The translations under genes were made by a program, and so were the position numbers. Shown here in pieces: positions 7,091-17,234 of a stretch of 34,859 bases of DNA; within the stretch, counting starts at the first letter, position 1, and the number at the start of each line of letters is the position of its first letter. The DNA lies in NCBI GenBank assembly GCA_030691985.1, contig JAUYDB010000186.1, positions 1 to 34,859 of the forward strand, in the 5' to 3' direction. The notes below the pieces were generated by a model that ran no database searches, was not told where the DNA came from, and saw nothing but the letters and a program-made list of their open reading frames with translations. This DNA is from Candidatus Omnitrophota bacterium. GTDB lineage: Bacteria > Omnitrophota > Gorgyraeia > 2-01-FULL-45-10.

Positions 7091-8710
7091 ATGGAGCCAC
7101 TGGACAAGCGCGCTATTACCGAAGAAGTAATTAATCTATTAGATAAATGGCCGAGGGCTGTTAAGGATTGGCCTCACTGGGATAAAGAGGCCAGGCAATA
7201 TCTTGGGCATTGTCTGCGTCTATATCCCAAGGGAGACGAGCGCAGACATTTTGATAAATTCAGTGAGGTTGTCTCGCTTTTGACGGCCAGAAAACAAAAC
7301 GCGACCAACAGCAAATTATTTTTGGAACATCTTGACACAGAGGACATCGCTATCGGTTTTCAGATATTTTCCAGGAAGAGGGAAGGGTATGAGCGGTGTG
7401 TAAGGGCGCGCCTGTGTGAAATCTTCAAGCGCGCGTTTAACGACGCGGAAAATCTGAAGCCGGACAATAGCGGTGAGACCAGAATTGGAAATGCGATCAA
7501 GGCTTTAGAAGAACCCGTGGATTTCGCTGACGGCCATTTCCGGGACTTGGTAAAGCATGTTCAGCTTCTTCCTGAAAAAGGCCGTGACAGGCCCAACGAT
7601 GTCCGGCACCTCGCGCGATTATGGCCTTTGGCGAAGGACCTGGAAGATATCCTTGCCGCGCCTATGGCGCTACGCAGACACGACTACATAGACCTTACCT
7701 TTGACATACTTTATTTCTCCGACGAAATAGATGAATATCGTGACGTGGTAATGGCACGCCTTGCCGATTCCTGCGTCAGTCATTGTAAGGAGATGTCGGT
7801 ATTTTGGACTTTGCAATATAGCGGCTCCACGGACAGGGATATGGTGACAGATTTCCGCAATTTAGCGGACAAGTTATTTACATCCTCCGGGCATGGCGCC
7901 GCTTCCAAAAAAACACTCGTGGGTAATCTGTCCGATTTTCAGCGGCATATGTTGATCTCGCTTAGAAAGATTTCTGAGGACATGAAACAACCTTTCGATC
8001 ATGTGTGGATAGCGAATATCCTATATGCTATTTTTGATGGCGACAAGATAAGGCAGGGCAGTTTGATCGCTGTCAGAGACATGATAGGGAACCCGGTAAT
8101 TGACCTTCAGAGATTGAAAGAAGCGCTTTTTAGAATGGCGGAATCAAGCGACGTTAAGGCGGAGGCATCGAACTATTTTTTTGAGGCGATGCGCGATTTA
8201 ATGTTGAGTGATAATGCTGATACCGGCCAGTGCGTGGAAAAAATGCCGGACGAAGCGCGGCGTTTGATAAACAAGTGCAAGGAATTTTACGATCAGGATA
8301 AAGTGGATTCTCTGGCAGCAGCATTATTGCAGAGCGTGGATAAGGATCCGGACCCTGCGGCTCGCCACGGCAGATATATAGAAAAAGCGCTCTGGCTCGC
8401 GTCTCTGTACGGAGAGAAAGAGGTTTGCCGGGAAGCAGCTTGGACTATGAGCAGGTACTATGTTCTTCAGGGAAAGACGGAAGATAAAAACTACTATTTG
8501 ATCCATACGAAAATCGTGCTCAGGTTATTACAGAGCGTGAACTATAGCCGCGACGAAGCGGATAGATTGACGCGCGATATTCAGTCCTTTTACCAGACGG
8601 ATAGCCTTCGATGCGCCGCGCCTTCGGCATTCGGGTCGGACGGGGCCGATATCGAGGAGAAGGTCAAGGAAAATGCGGCTATCTGCCGGCGTGTGATAAA
8701 ATTATTGTGA
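7091..8710 (+). CDS. Cytosolic helical protein of unknown function, first gene of the cluster
   Basis: I do not recognise this 539-aa protein. It has no signal peptide and no membrane segment, and it looks almost entirely alpha-helical, with charged amphipathic helices and many aromatic residues, as in scaffold or repeat-type proteins. No nucleotide-binding or catalytic motif is visible. An AAGAGGAG ribosome-binding site lies nine bases before ATG 7091. It is the first gene after the predicted promoter and lies 23 bases before the YD-repeat gene. As a non-exported protein beside several exported ones, it may be a chaperone, an adaptor of the MoxR ATPase or a cytosolic regulator; these are guesses from position only. 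Confidence 0.8.
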   Translation: MEPLDKRAITEEVINLLDKWPRAVKDWPHWDKEARQYLGHCLRLYPKGDERRHFDKFSEVVSLLTARKQNATNSKLFLEHLDTEDIAIGFQIFSRKREGYERCVRARLCEIFKRAFNDAENLKPDNSGETRIGNAIKALEEPVDFADGHFRDLVKHVQLLPEKGRDRPNDVRHLARLWPLAKDLEDILAAPMALRRHDYIDLTFDILYFSDEIDEYRDVVMARLADSCVSHCKEMSVFWTLQYSGSTDRDMVTDFRNLADKLFTSSGHGAASKKTLVGNLSDFQRHMLISLRKISEDMKQPFDHVWIANILYAIFDGDKIRQGSLIAVRDMIGNPVIDLQRLKEALFRMAESSDVKAEASNYFFEAMRDLMLSDNADTGQCVEKMPDEARRLINKCKEFYDQDKVDSLAAALLQSVDKDPDPAARHGRYIEKALWLASLYGEKEVCREAAWTMSRYYVLQGKTEDKNYYLIHTKIVLRLLQSVNYSRDEADRLTRDIQSFYQTDSLRCAAPSAFGSDGADIEEKVKENAAICRRVIKLL

Positions 8711-8733
8711 TGATACAATCCAGGGACGCATAA

Positions 8734-11700
8734 ATGACTGCCAGGCGAATGGAATATCCATTGGTTTATCTTTTCCTTTCCCTCGTCCTTGGTTGTGTAA
8801 ATGCATCTGCCGCGCAGGACGACAGGCCTGGCTCAGGAATATTCGAAGGTTCTTATGATTTCGACGCCCGCGGCAGGTTGATGGCATTGACGAAGCCCGA
8901 CGGCCAGACGATTCGATATGAATACCGAGATGATGGCCTACCCATCTCTATAACCACGTCTAAAGATTCCACCCGGTTTGCGTATGATAAAAACGGCAAT
9001 TGTCTTGAGGCGGCCAACAGCGCCGGCAGGACGCGATATTCTTACGATGCGTTGAATCAGCTGACAAAAGTCTTATATGATTATCCGGTCTTGAAAAAAA
9101 GTGTTGAGTATGAATATGACCCCCAGGGTAGAACAACACGTGTATCGGTAGTGTCCGTAGCGGGCGCGGAAGAATTTTATACCTCCTATGAGTACGATAT
9201 TATCGGACGGCTTCGCAGGATAAGCAGCAATAATCAGGAGGTCGAGTATACCTATGATCCCAATGGTCATTGGGTAAAGCGTATACTGCCAAATGGAATT
9301 ATAAGCATATATAGCTATGGTGCAAATAAGTTAATCAGCACCATAGCGCACACTCGAGAGAAAGATTTACTTGCGCGATTTGAGTATAAATATGATACCG
9401 GCGGATTACTAAAAACAGCCAACGAGACACTGCTTGACAAGACCATAGGAATTCAATATCAGCATGACAGTGCCGAGCGGCTTGTCTCGGCAGTTTATTC
9501 GGATGGTCATCGTTACGTTTACGGATATGACAGTATGAGTAATCGCACATTTGTCGAATCCCCATCCGGGCGCGTTGAGGCAAAGTACGATTTGGCGGGC
9601 AGGCTAAGTACTTACGGGAAGACCGCGTTCAGATACGATGGTAACGGCAATACAGTAGCGATAGAGGAGCCGGACCGTGTGACGGGATTAGTCTATAATG
9701 CTGATAACATGGTGGAGCGGCTTGAGATCGGAAAAGAATCCCTGCGTTATGAATACAGCGCGGAAGGATTGTTGATCGGGCGCATTACCGGGGACGCGGC
9801 TACTTCATATGTTCCGGACCCGCGATTTAAAGAATGGAGACCTTTGGTGAGCGGCGATGGGATGAAATATATCTGGGCAAATGATTCAGTGATCAGTTCC
9901 ATCGGAGACAGTCAAAGTTTCTTTCTTGAGGACAGGATTGGCTCAGCGCGTTTAGTTATAAACGGAACTTTCGAGCCTCGCGCTATTTCGTACTTGCCGT
10001 TTGGGGATGCGGAGAATTTTGATAAAACAAAATCTTTTGTCCCGTTATTTGCAGGGCTTTTTTATGATCCGTTCGGGGGCTTTTATGTTACGAGTTTTAG
10101 ACCGTATAAAAGCGCCATTGGACGATTTTTGAGTTGCGAGCCGGAAAAATACAAAAGACTTTTTGGCAGCGACAGCATCGAAGCGGATTACATATATTGC
10201 AAAGATAACCCGTTGAATCTGGTGGACAGGGATGGCGCCGCTCCCTATAAGGTTGGCGGCATGACAAAATCGGAAGACGAATACTATTGGAAAAGATACA
10301 ATGAAAATATGTTTGGAGGCGCGTCCCCGACCAACGCAAGAGAGAAGACGTTGCAAGAAATAAATTTTTACCGTGACGCGAAAACATTACCGGTTTCCGA
10401 GACCATATTTAAAAACGAGATGGATATGTACCAATCGTTAGTCGCCTACCATATTAATCAGGATGGGTGGGTTCATCAGTTTAAAGCGAACGCATGGGCG
10501 CTATGGGCCAGCTTTTCCGTACATGGACTTAGCGAGGCTTCGGGATTCGGCTCCTGGGCCAGAAAAGGAGCAGTATGGTTTTCTCCGACCAGCAGCCAGA
10601 AGGAGCGCGATCTGACCACTTTGCAGGGGGGCGCTGAACTCGCGCTTCAGTTTGCATTAGCGCCTCTTATAAAGAATGTCGGGGTGAGGACAAGTGTTCG
10701 CGGTATCGATTTGTCGATGTACGGCGCTGACAAGGCAGGCATGATCGGCAGGTTTATCGAAAAAACCGGAAATGCGTTATTTGACGCAAGCTACTATGCG
10801 GTAGGGCACGCAAAGGGCCTGGCTGATGTTGTAGATTCGCTGTCGAATGCTTTTAATTTTTGGAGGACACAACAGGAGCTTAAAACACAGCAAAGATTTA
10901 ATCAGTATCCGCAAGAATTGGAATTTCGGGCCGCGAGATTGAAGACACCCGAAAAAATATCCCCCAGGGACACCACCAAGGCATATGCCGGGCCGTTTCC
11001 GCCCGATAAATTCGGCGGGGCCGGCGTGCCTACACGTGATGCGCTATCCAGTTTAGGTGACAGGTGGCAGCCTAAGGGGGTGAAGTTTGACAAATCGGCG
11101 GAGTTCTTTGGACGTATAGGCGCCATTGCGGGAGTAAATTTTGACCCAAAGACGAAGCGCCTTACCCTGATCGGTGACGGCAATCCCGAACTGCCGGCTG
11201 TGAGATTGGACGATTTCATTGCAGCGATTCAAGTTGTTTACGGCGACCACCCGGGCGAGCCGGAGGACCCGACATTTTCTCTCGATCCGGAAAATCCGGC
11301 GAATCCGGCCGGCGACTGGCTAAGGGCGGTTTACAGCCCGGGGATGCTGGCCGGCACGCATATGGGTGATGTGATGTTTAAGGCGGACTGGATGCTTAAG
11401 CAGTATGCGTTCGGTGTTATCGCCGACCAGGAAGGCAATATCATCGGTAAGCGCGTCTCTTCAGTCGGCGAATATAAGAGTTACATGGAACTTTTTAAGA
11501 GAGACCCTTCCGCCCAGAAAAAACTGGCGGAAGGCGGAGAGATATGCTCGCGTTTTTGGATCTTACCCTTAGAGATGAAACTTGCCAGATCGGGCAACAC
11601 CCTGATTTTTATCCGCTCGACTATGCAGGTGCAGACCCGGCGGATGGAATTGGTTGATGGCCAGTTAAAAGATAGCCCGGATAATTCAGATCCCGCGGCG

Positions 11701-13128
11701 GAGAATTTCGCGAATATCTTCACCACCTACTATGACGAGCTTGCGCGGGAATCTCCGGTTTTAGAAGAGGCGCGGGAGGCGGCCAAGGTAGTAGCTATCG
11801 TCAAGTGGCTAAAAGACAAGGGGATGGGGGCCAATGATTTTAAGATTGACTGGAGCACAACGCCCCGAAGCGACGATTACGTTAAGAAGGTTCGTTCCCT
11901 TTCGATATCCGCATGCGGAGAATGGGGTATAGGCCAGTCGGTTCGGCTTGTAGGCGGGGTGGAATTAAGCCCGATACCTATTGAATCATCCTCCACTGCC
12001 GCATCGGTTAATCTGGCCTCCGGGATTGAAATGAAGCTTAACAGCCAGGCGGCCACTTCGGTTACTCAGATGGAGGGCGGGACCGGGCGTTATCTCATCT
12101 CGAGTCTGCCTGTCACGCAGGCGTCCGGTGATTTTATCCGACAGCATCCGATAACAGTTCATGATGGAGTGACTTACGCCGCGGATACGCGGCTGCGCGC
12201 GCGGAGGGCCTTCGATGCGTTTGGCAATAACGCCATCTACGATTATGATGGGGCCGGCCGAATTACCGGCGTTCATTTTTTCACGCCTCAAAATTGGCAG
12301 CTACACGGCTCTATTTCGGACACAGGCGCAAAGTCTCTGACCCTGCATACCCCGAACGGGGATGACGTTGCGTGTCGTTTTCAGGCGGACGGGGTCATCG
12401 CTGATATCAGCATCGATGGCCGGCCCGTCACACGGTTTTCCCGAAGCAAGACAGGCGAATCCGTAGAGATTGAACGCCTGAAGACCTTTGAAGAATTTCC
12501 TATCGGCGACATCTCCGCCGAGGCAAAAAAGGTTGAGAAGGTCGTTTCCAGGGATAAGATTGTCTATGGAAACGGCACGGTGCAATACATTCGAGAGCCC
12601 GGAGGCGATAGACCAGCTAAATCCGAGACCATCTCGTGCAAGTTTTCTGATGATAAGATGATACTCGAGGCCACAGGGGTTGCGCCCATCATCATAGAAA
12701 AGAATGGCAAAACGGGTGTGGTTGAGAAAAGTTCCGATGAGCAAACCACCTATGAATACGCTCCCGATGGGAACGGAATCAAAAAAATCATCCGGGAGAA
12801 TGGTGATTCCATGGAATTCTTCTATGGTGGCAAGGAAAAACCCGGATTGGAAACTGTCTTAAAAGTACGAAAGGGTAGTGCGACGGCCGAAGTGGCCCGC
12901 TCCAATAATTCAATTGTCATCAGGGATTTTCGCGGCGCCGAGACCATTTATCGCTACGAAGGAAACCGGCTTCAGGGTATCGAATCGCCTCTCGGGAAGA
13001 CGGTCTATAGCTACGACGATAAACATCTTACCGCCATACATTATCCTGATGGTTCTATGCTGCGGTTCGACTGGGCTCATGGCGCGGGCGTGGATAGGGT
13101 AAGCGTATGGAGGGAAGCGGCAGTATGA
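8734..13128 (+). CDS. Giant exported YD/RHS-repeat protein with a central RHS core
   Basis: The 1464-aa protein begins with a signal peptide (hydrophobic stretch at about 9-20). Cleavage may follow ASA at about residue 27, or it may be a lipoprotein with Cys21 in VLGC; the second option is weaker. Residues 40-345 contain many YD repeats (YDFDARGRLM, YSYDALNQL, YEYDPQGRT, YTYDPNGHW). Residues 397-502 are an RHS-repeat core: LEDRIGSARLVI, YLPFG, GRFLS and NPLNLVDRDG, where the usual DPxG is changed to DRDG. In RHS toxins the core is followed by a short toxin and the stop. Here a unique region (about 503-1150), including a conserved-looking GDVMFKADWMLKQYAFG at about 878-894, is followed by a second set of degenerate YD repeats to the end. 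RHS shells enclose cargo; the same may apply here. An AGGGA lies seven bases before the ATG. Confidence 0.85.
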   Translation: MTARRMEYPLVYLFLSLVLGCVNASAAQDDRPGSGIFEGSYDFDARGRLMALTKPDGQTIRYEYRDDGLPISITTSKDSTRFAYDKNGNCLEAANSAGRTRYSYDALNQLTKVLYDYPVLKKSVEYEYDPQGRTTRVSVVSVAGAEEFYTSYEYDIIGRLRRISSNNQEVEYTYDPNGHWVKRILPNGIISIYSYGANKLISTIAHTREKDLLARFEYKYDTGGLLKTANETLLDKTIGIQYQHDSAERLVSAVYSDGHRYVYGYDSMSNRTFVESPSGRVEAKYDLAGRLSTYGKTAFRYDGNGNTVAIEEPDRVTGLVYNADNMVERLEIGKESLRYEYSAEGLLIGRITGDAATSYVPDPRFKEWRPLVSGDGMKYIWANDSVISSIGDSQSFFLEDRIGSARLVINGTFEPRAISYLPFGDAENFDKTKSFVPLFAGLFYDPFGGFYVTSFRPYKSAIGRFLSCEPEKYKRLFGSDSIEADYIYCKDNPLNLVDRDGAAPYKVGGMTKSEDEYYWKRYNENMFGGASPTNAREKTLQEINFYRDAKTLPVSETIFKNEMDMYQSLVAYHINQDGWVHQFKANAWALWASFSVHGLSEASGFGSWARKGAVWFSPTSSQKERDLTTLQGGAELALQFALAPLIKNVGVRTSVRGIDLSMYGADKAGMIGRFIEKTGNALFDASYYAVGHAKGLADVVDSLSNAFNFWRTQQELKTQQRFNQYPQELEFRAARLKTPEKISPRDTTKAYAGPFPPDKFGGAGVPTRDALSSLGDRWQPKGVKFDKSAEFFGRIGAIAGVNFDPKTKRLTLIGDGNPELPAVRLDDFIAAIQVVYGDHPGEPEDPTFSLDPENPANPAGDWLRAVYSPGMLAGTHMGDVMFKADWMLKQYAFGVIADQEGNIIGKRVSSVGEYKSYMELFKRDPSAQKKLAEGGEICSRFWILPLEMKLARSGNTLIFIRSTMQVQTRRMELVDGQLKDSPDNSDPAAENFANIFTTYYDELARESPVLEEAREAAKVVAIVKWLKDKGMGANDFKIDWSTTPRSDDYVKKVRSLSISACGEWGIGQSVRLVGGVELSPIPIESSSTAASVNLASGIEMKLNSQAATSVTQMEGGTGRYLISSLPVTQASGDFIRQHPITVHDGVTYAADTRLRARRAFDAFGNNAIYDYDGAGRITGVHFFTPQNWQLHGSISDTGAKSLTLHTPNGDDVACRFQADGVIADISIDGRPVTRFSRSKTGESVEIERLKTFEEFPIGDISAEAKKVEKVVSRDKIVYGNGTVQYIREPGGDRPAKSETISCKFSDDKMILEATGVAPIIIEKNGKTGVVEKSSDEQTTYEYAPDGNGIKKIIRENGDSMEFFYGGKEKPGLETVLKVRKGSATAEVARSNNSIVIRDFRGAETIYRYEGNRLQGIESPLGKTVYSYDDKHLTAIHYPDGSMLRFDWAHGAGVDRVSVWREAAV

Positions 13129-16100
13129 GAAGACTTTGCCTTACCCCCGCTGCGCAGATCCTCTCCATTTTGTTCTGCCTCGCATTCTTTTGTAATACGG
13201 CCCTGTGTCAGGAAGACGAAAACCCGTTAGATAAACTTAATACCGAGCTCTCCGAACGCGCCAAACAGGCCGATACTTTTACGCAGATTTCCCGTGAGAT
13301 TGGTCTATTTCAGCGGCCGGAGGCATTAAGTAAAATTCTAGGATATAGCTTTCGCGGCCATATGATCGTGGACGACGAACTGGTTCGCAAACACTTTTCA
13401 GGTCTTGACGATGCCCTGTTAAGCAAGATATTGCGGCAGTGGAACCTCCCGTCATTTGACGCGGAGGAATACCTGTCAATTCCGTTTTATATAGACTATT
13501 CCAAGCAGGAACCGCGTTTCGTTGTTTCGTCAAAAATTTTAAATCCCAATACCCCTGTGTCCATACGCCTTTACTACATATCTTTACTCAAGGCTTACGC
13601 GTCGCTTCCTTCTGTCTTTAAGACATCACCGTCAGCCTGGTCGCACGGCATTTCCAGTCTCATCGCGCAGGATTTCTTTTATTCAAGCTCGGTTGCCAAC
13701 TGCCCGGATCTTGAAATAGAGACGGCGATCGCCGCCCTTCTCTTTCACAAGAACGAGAACCTTCTCTGGGATCTCTATCCCGAAAACGAAACAAATTTCA
13801 GCAAGGAAACATATCTTTTCAATCTCAAGTCGGCCATCGCGGCTGTCGGGAGCGAAGACCCTGCCAAAGCGCTCGAAGAACTGCTTAGGTCGCCGGAGGA
13901 GTACTATGCGATCGGCCAGAAGGAGGTCAGTAAAGAGGCCGAAAAATCCAAGGATGACAAAGGTTATGCGCCGCCTATAAACCCCGCCATGCGCATACTA
14001 TGGATGATCCTTCCGTCGAACGAAGAGGCTCTGCGTTCGACGGTCGATTTTGTAACGAGCAATGTCAGGAATGAGGGTCTAAGCGTAGTGCTATTAAATG
14101 CCTGTTATGACAAGCTCTGCGCGCTCTTGGGCCGCTCAAAGGAAGGTCTGATTACGGATTCATCGATGCTCTTATCGGCCGTTGCGGAAGGCTGGATAGG
14201 CGAAACCGGCATCGACGCCGGAAAACTTGTCGATGATTTCCAGCGGCAGAGAGAAAGCGTATGGAACGGACTTAACGACGAGCTGTCAAAACGCGGTCAG
14301 TCGGAGACCGGGATGTCCGATATGGCATATGACCCTTCGATGATGAAGTGGGCGTTTAGGTTTCTGTATAATTACAGCCTTTCTCTGCGCCAAAAACAGA
14401 AGGAACTTGTCGACAAGGTGCGGGAGGAGAACCCCGGCGTTAAGGACGATGGAATTAATGAATTGGCGGGCAAGCAGCTCACCGTTGAGATGATTCGCAA
14501 GCGTTGGCGGCAGGACGCTCTGCTATCCAAGTTTTTAGATAGATTTGGAGAGCCGAGCCTGAATTTGCGAGAGTGCCAGGCCTCCAAATCCGGTAAGGTG
14601 CTTGACTGCCGCTGGCAGCTTAAGCGTCGCGGGACGAATGACATTGAGGAAATAGTGATACACATAGTTGACCCGTTCTCATCCGGCGGGGGTAAACCGA
14701 AGCCCGGCGTATGGGCCAGGGCCAAAGTGGTTGTGCGCAAAGATTTAAATTCCGATCCCGTGCAGGTCGAGCTGGGTGAGGTTCAGAAAGGTTTTTTTGT
14801 CCAGACGACGAATAGCCTCGGTGATACGGATAAGATGGCCCAGGACTGGGCGCGGGTAGTTACGGCCAGCGGTGATGATACCGCGGTGCCCTGGCAGCTG
14901 GAATCCGGAGCGGCCCAGGCTTTATGCATGGGCCGTAAACAGAAGGTGATGGCGAAATCCGGGGATGATGACAATTGGGCCTGGATGGATCTGTTGTCTC
15001 TCCGCGCAAAGAGAGATAGATTGCTCGGGGTCAAACCGGAAGGCGCCGTGCCGGAGAAAGAGAAGGCCTCTTTCTATCCCGCAATTCTTGCCAATACAGG
15101 GCCGCTGCAGGAAGGCAGGCAGATAATAGTGCTATCGCTCTCACACAGAGAGGTGGAGGCGGTCAAAGAGTCCGGCACGGATGTGTGGGGTTATTTTGCT
15201 GACGGCCGTTTTGCGCAAACTCCGGTGTATCCGGCGCTCGAGGGAGTTGACGGAAAAGGGTTTATTGAATTGCCGGGAGGCGTTAAGGCGGTGGACGAAC
15301 TTCGGGCCGCATCCGGGGATAAAAAGGGTGAGCAGGTAGACGCTTTTGAATTTGGTTCCCCGAAGACCTTTGTCGATTGGATCGAGGAGAGGCCGTCCAA
15401 GATAGCGGACTTCTTAATAGATATAACGTATACGCTGCCCGACGGATCGCCGGGCAGTATCCGCGTCGCGGAGGGACAATGGCTTGTGACGGGAGACGGC
15501 GCGGATGAGCCGGTATCCGTAAAAAGGGCCTATCAGTTGAAGAGAGGATCCGTCCTTGTATGCGGTTTCAGGCAGGACAAATCTCCTGTGACGGCTGTCA
15601 TTACCAACATAGAAGGCAGGGAAGAAAAGCTCGGCGTCTACAAGATAGCGCTTACGGCGTGTCCTCTCGTCCGTATTAACGGGATTCTGATACCGGTCAA
15701 AGTGCCCGTGCCAAACCTATTCCCCGGCGTTGCGGAAGACAGCGTAATCCAGCTTGCGCCATCCCTCGATATCGTACGCCAATCCGGCAAGGATGGGATC
15801 GATCTAAAAAGCGCGGCAAATAAGAACGCCGGAAACGTGGTCAGCGGCGATGTCATACTTGCCTATAACGTGGACCTTGAACCACGCCGCACATTTTATC
15901 AGCTGGAGATCGACAGCGCGGAAGATTATGCCGCGGACCGCTATATACGCATAGTAACGCCTCGCGCGACGCTTGATTGCGGTCATCAGCAGGGTGTTTT
16001 TATCACGAAGAGCGGATGGGATGGCGTACATCTTGTTCCGGCAGGCGTTGTCGGACCGGGCGATCAGGTTGTATGGCTCGGCGCAGGGCCTGGGCCGAAA

Positions 16101-17234
16101 GATTCTTCCATACCGAATCAACCGGCCGCTGAAGCACAATCAGCCGTAATCGAATTAGTGACGGTTACAGATGCGCAGGTGATGTATGCCACAAAAGACC
16201 GCCCTGTCATAGCGCTTCGGGATTTTCTCGTTCCGGATACGAGCAAGGAGAAACTTGGGTTTAAGCCAAATATGTTCGCGAACGGCATTCTGGTATCGGT
16301 CGGTGTAGTATTACCCGGCGAAGGGGAAAGCGGCAAAGGTGTCGGGAAGATGACCGGTAATAAAGTGGAGCCCAGGGTTCCCGGAAAGGGGCGTTTCAAA
16401 CCCGCCTCAAAACAGTTGATCAGGGAGTCCGTGCCGCCTGAGCAGATAATAAAATTTGATGATCCCGAACAGTTAGAAAGAAACAGGAGCGAACTGGTTA
16501 CGGCCTTCCATGATCCGGGACTAAGGCCCGGAGCCTGTAACGCAAAGGTCATTAATGATTTTCTCATGCAGTATTCAAAGGCCGGTATCGAATCTGAGCG
16601 TATATACTCGAAGATCGGCTCGTATCTAAAAGACTATCTCCAGGCCAGGGATTTTCTTGTCAGCACTGGCAATCCAAGGGTGCTGCCGGGTTTTGTTAAC
16701 GCCTATGTTTTTCTGGCCACGCTGGTTTATGAAGCTGACGGTAAGGCCGCCGGAGACGCGCTCACAAGAGATTATCTTGCTATATTGCTCAGGGCTGTTA
16801 AGGGCGCGAATTGGGCAGACGGGAACATTTATGCCATGCAGGCATTTTTTGTGAGGGACGGTCTCATGTTGGCGCGCGATATACTGGTTTACGCGCGGGA
16901 CAAGGGTGCCGTCGATGGTTTTGAGCCGATGGCCAAGGTGGTTTTTCCATCGGAAAGTTTTAAAAATGTGTTAACGGATTTCTTTATCGCGGATAAGGGC
17001 TGTAGTTCCGATATCCTTGAGAACGATAATGTGAGGCTTTATAACCTTACGCGGCAGTTAGATAAGCTGTACGGCGTGCCGATGCGTATCGGGGAGTCGC
17101 TCGCGGCGCCTGAGTTTAAGGCGTCGCGGTTATTTCAAGATCCCGGATTTGGTTCAAGGTTGGGCATATCCCGCGTTGAGGACGAAGGCTCGCCGAAAGA
17201 GCGGGGTTCATCTACCGAGGAAGGCGCCATGTGA
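13125..17234 (+). CDS. Giant exported protein with a degenerate Hint-like region
   Basis: The product is 1369 aa with the start at 13125, chosen because GGAGGGAAG precedes it and ATGA overlaps the YD-protein stop; ATG 13107 is a poorer in-frame alternative. An N-terminal signal peptide probably ends near ALC-QEDEN. The N-terminal half (to about 500) is helical and of no known family. Around 770-985 is a beta-rich segment: a DGSPGSIR and VTGDG part, then a threonine/histidine part (VTPRATLDCGH at about 944-954) followed by VFITKSGWDGVHLVPAG and GPGDQVV (958-983). That pattern resembles the second half of Hint (hedgehog/intein) folds, such as pretoxin-Hint domains in polymorphic toxins. The usual N-terminal cysteine is not obvious, so it may be inactive. 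The C-terminal 400 residues are helical. Its place next to an RHS-like protein makes a processing role conceivable, but unproven. Confidence 0.78.
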   Translation: MRRLCLTPAAQILSILFCLAFFCNTALCQEDENPLDKLNTELSERAKQADTFTQISREIGLFQRPEALSKILGYSFRGHMIVDDELVRKHFSGLDDALLSKILRQWNLPSFDAEEYLSIPFYIDYSKQEPRFVVSSKILNPNTPVSIRLYYISLLKAYASLPSVFKTSPSAWSHGISSLIAQDFFYSSSVANCPDLEIETAIAALLFHKNENLLWDLYPENETNFSKETYLFNLKSAIAAVGSEDPAKALEELLRSPEEYYAIGQKEVSKEAEKSKDDKGYAPPINPAMRILWMILPSNEEALRSTVDFVTSNVRNEGLSVVLLNACYDKLCALLGRSKEGLITDSSMLLSAVAEGWIGETGIDAGKLVDDFQRQRESVWNGLNDELSKRGQSETGMSDMAYDPSMMKWAFRFLYNYSLSLRQKQKELVDKVREENPGVKDDGINELAGKQLTVEMIRKRWRQDALLSKFLDRFGEPSLNLRECQASKSGKVLDCRWQLKRRGTNDIEEIVIHIVDPFSSGGGKPKPGVWARAKVVVRKDLNSDPVQVELGEVQKGFFVQTTNSLGDTDKMAQDWARVVTASGDDTAVPWQLESGAAQALCMGRKQKVMAKSGDDDNWAWMDLLSLRAKRDRLLGVKPEGAVPEKEKASFYPAILANTGPLQEGRQIIVLSLSHREVEAVKESGTDVWGYFADGRFAQTPVYPALEGVDGKGFIELPGGVKAVDELRAASGDKKGEQVDAFEFGSPKTFVDWIEERPSKIADFLIDITYTLPDGSPGSIRVAEGQWLVTGDGADEPVSVKRAYQLKRGSVLVCGFRQDKSPVTAVITNIEGREEKLGVYKIALTACPLVRINGILIPVKVPVPNLFPGVAEDSVIQLAPSLDIVRQSGKDGIDLKSAANKNAGNVVSGDVILAYNVDLEPRRTFYQLEIDSAEDYAADRYIRIVTPRATLDCGHQQGVFITKSGWDGVHLVPAGVVGPGDQVVWLGAGPGPKDSSIPNQPAAEAQSAVIELVTVTDAQVMYATKDRPVIALRDFLVPDTSKEKLGFKPNMFANGILVSVGVVLPGEGESGKGVGKMTGNKVEPRVPGKGRFKPASKQLIRESVPPEQIIKFDDPEQLERNRSELVTAFHDPGLRPGACNAKVINDFLMQYSKAGIESERIYSKIGSYLKDYLQARDFLVSTGNPRVLPGFVNAYVFLATLVYEADGKAAGDALTRDYLAILLRAVKGANWADGNIYAMQAFFVRDGLMLARDILVYARDKGAVDGFEPMAKVVFPSESFKNVLTDFFIADKGCSSDILENDNVRLYNLTRQLDKLYGVPMRIGESLAAPEFKASRLFQDPGFGSRLGISRVEDEGSPKERGSSTEEGAM

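Noticed and set aside
7069..7134. A 21-codon frame starting at ATG 7069 as a leader peptide before the 539-aa gene
   Set aside because: It overlaps the start of the larger gene, its composition is Gly/Ala/Arg-biased, and it has only a distant ribosome-binding site. It is likely chance.
9900..10400. Classical RHS toxin with a short C-terminal effector and an immunity gene downstream
   Set aside because: The protein continues for about 960 residues after the core, and the next gene is another 1369-aa exported protein rather than a small immunity gene.
12301..12744. Minus-strand frame of 147 codons inside the YD gene
   Set aside because: It lies opposite a continuous + strand repeat-protein frame and has no supporting motif or ribosome-binding site.
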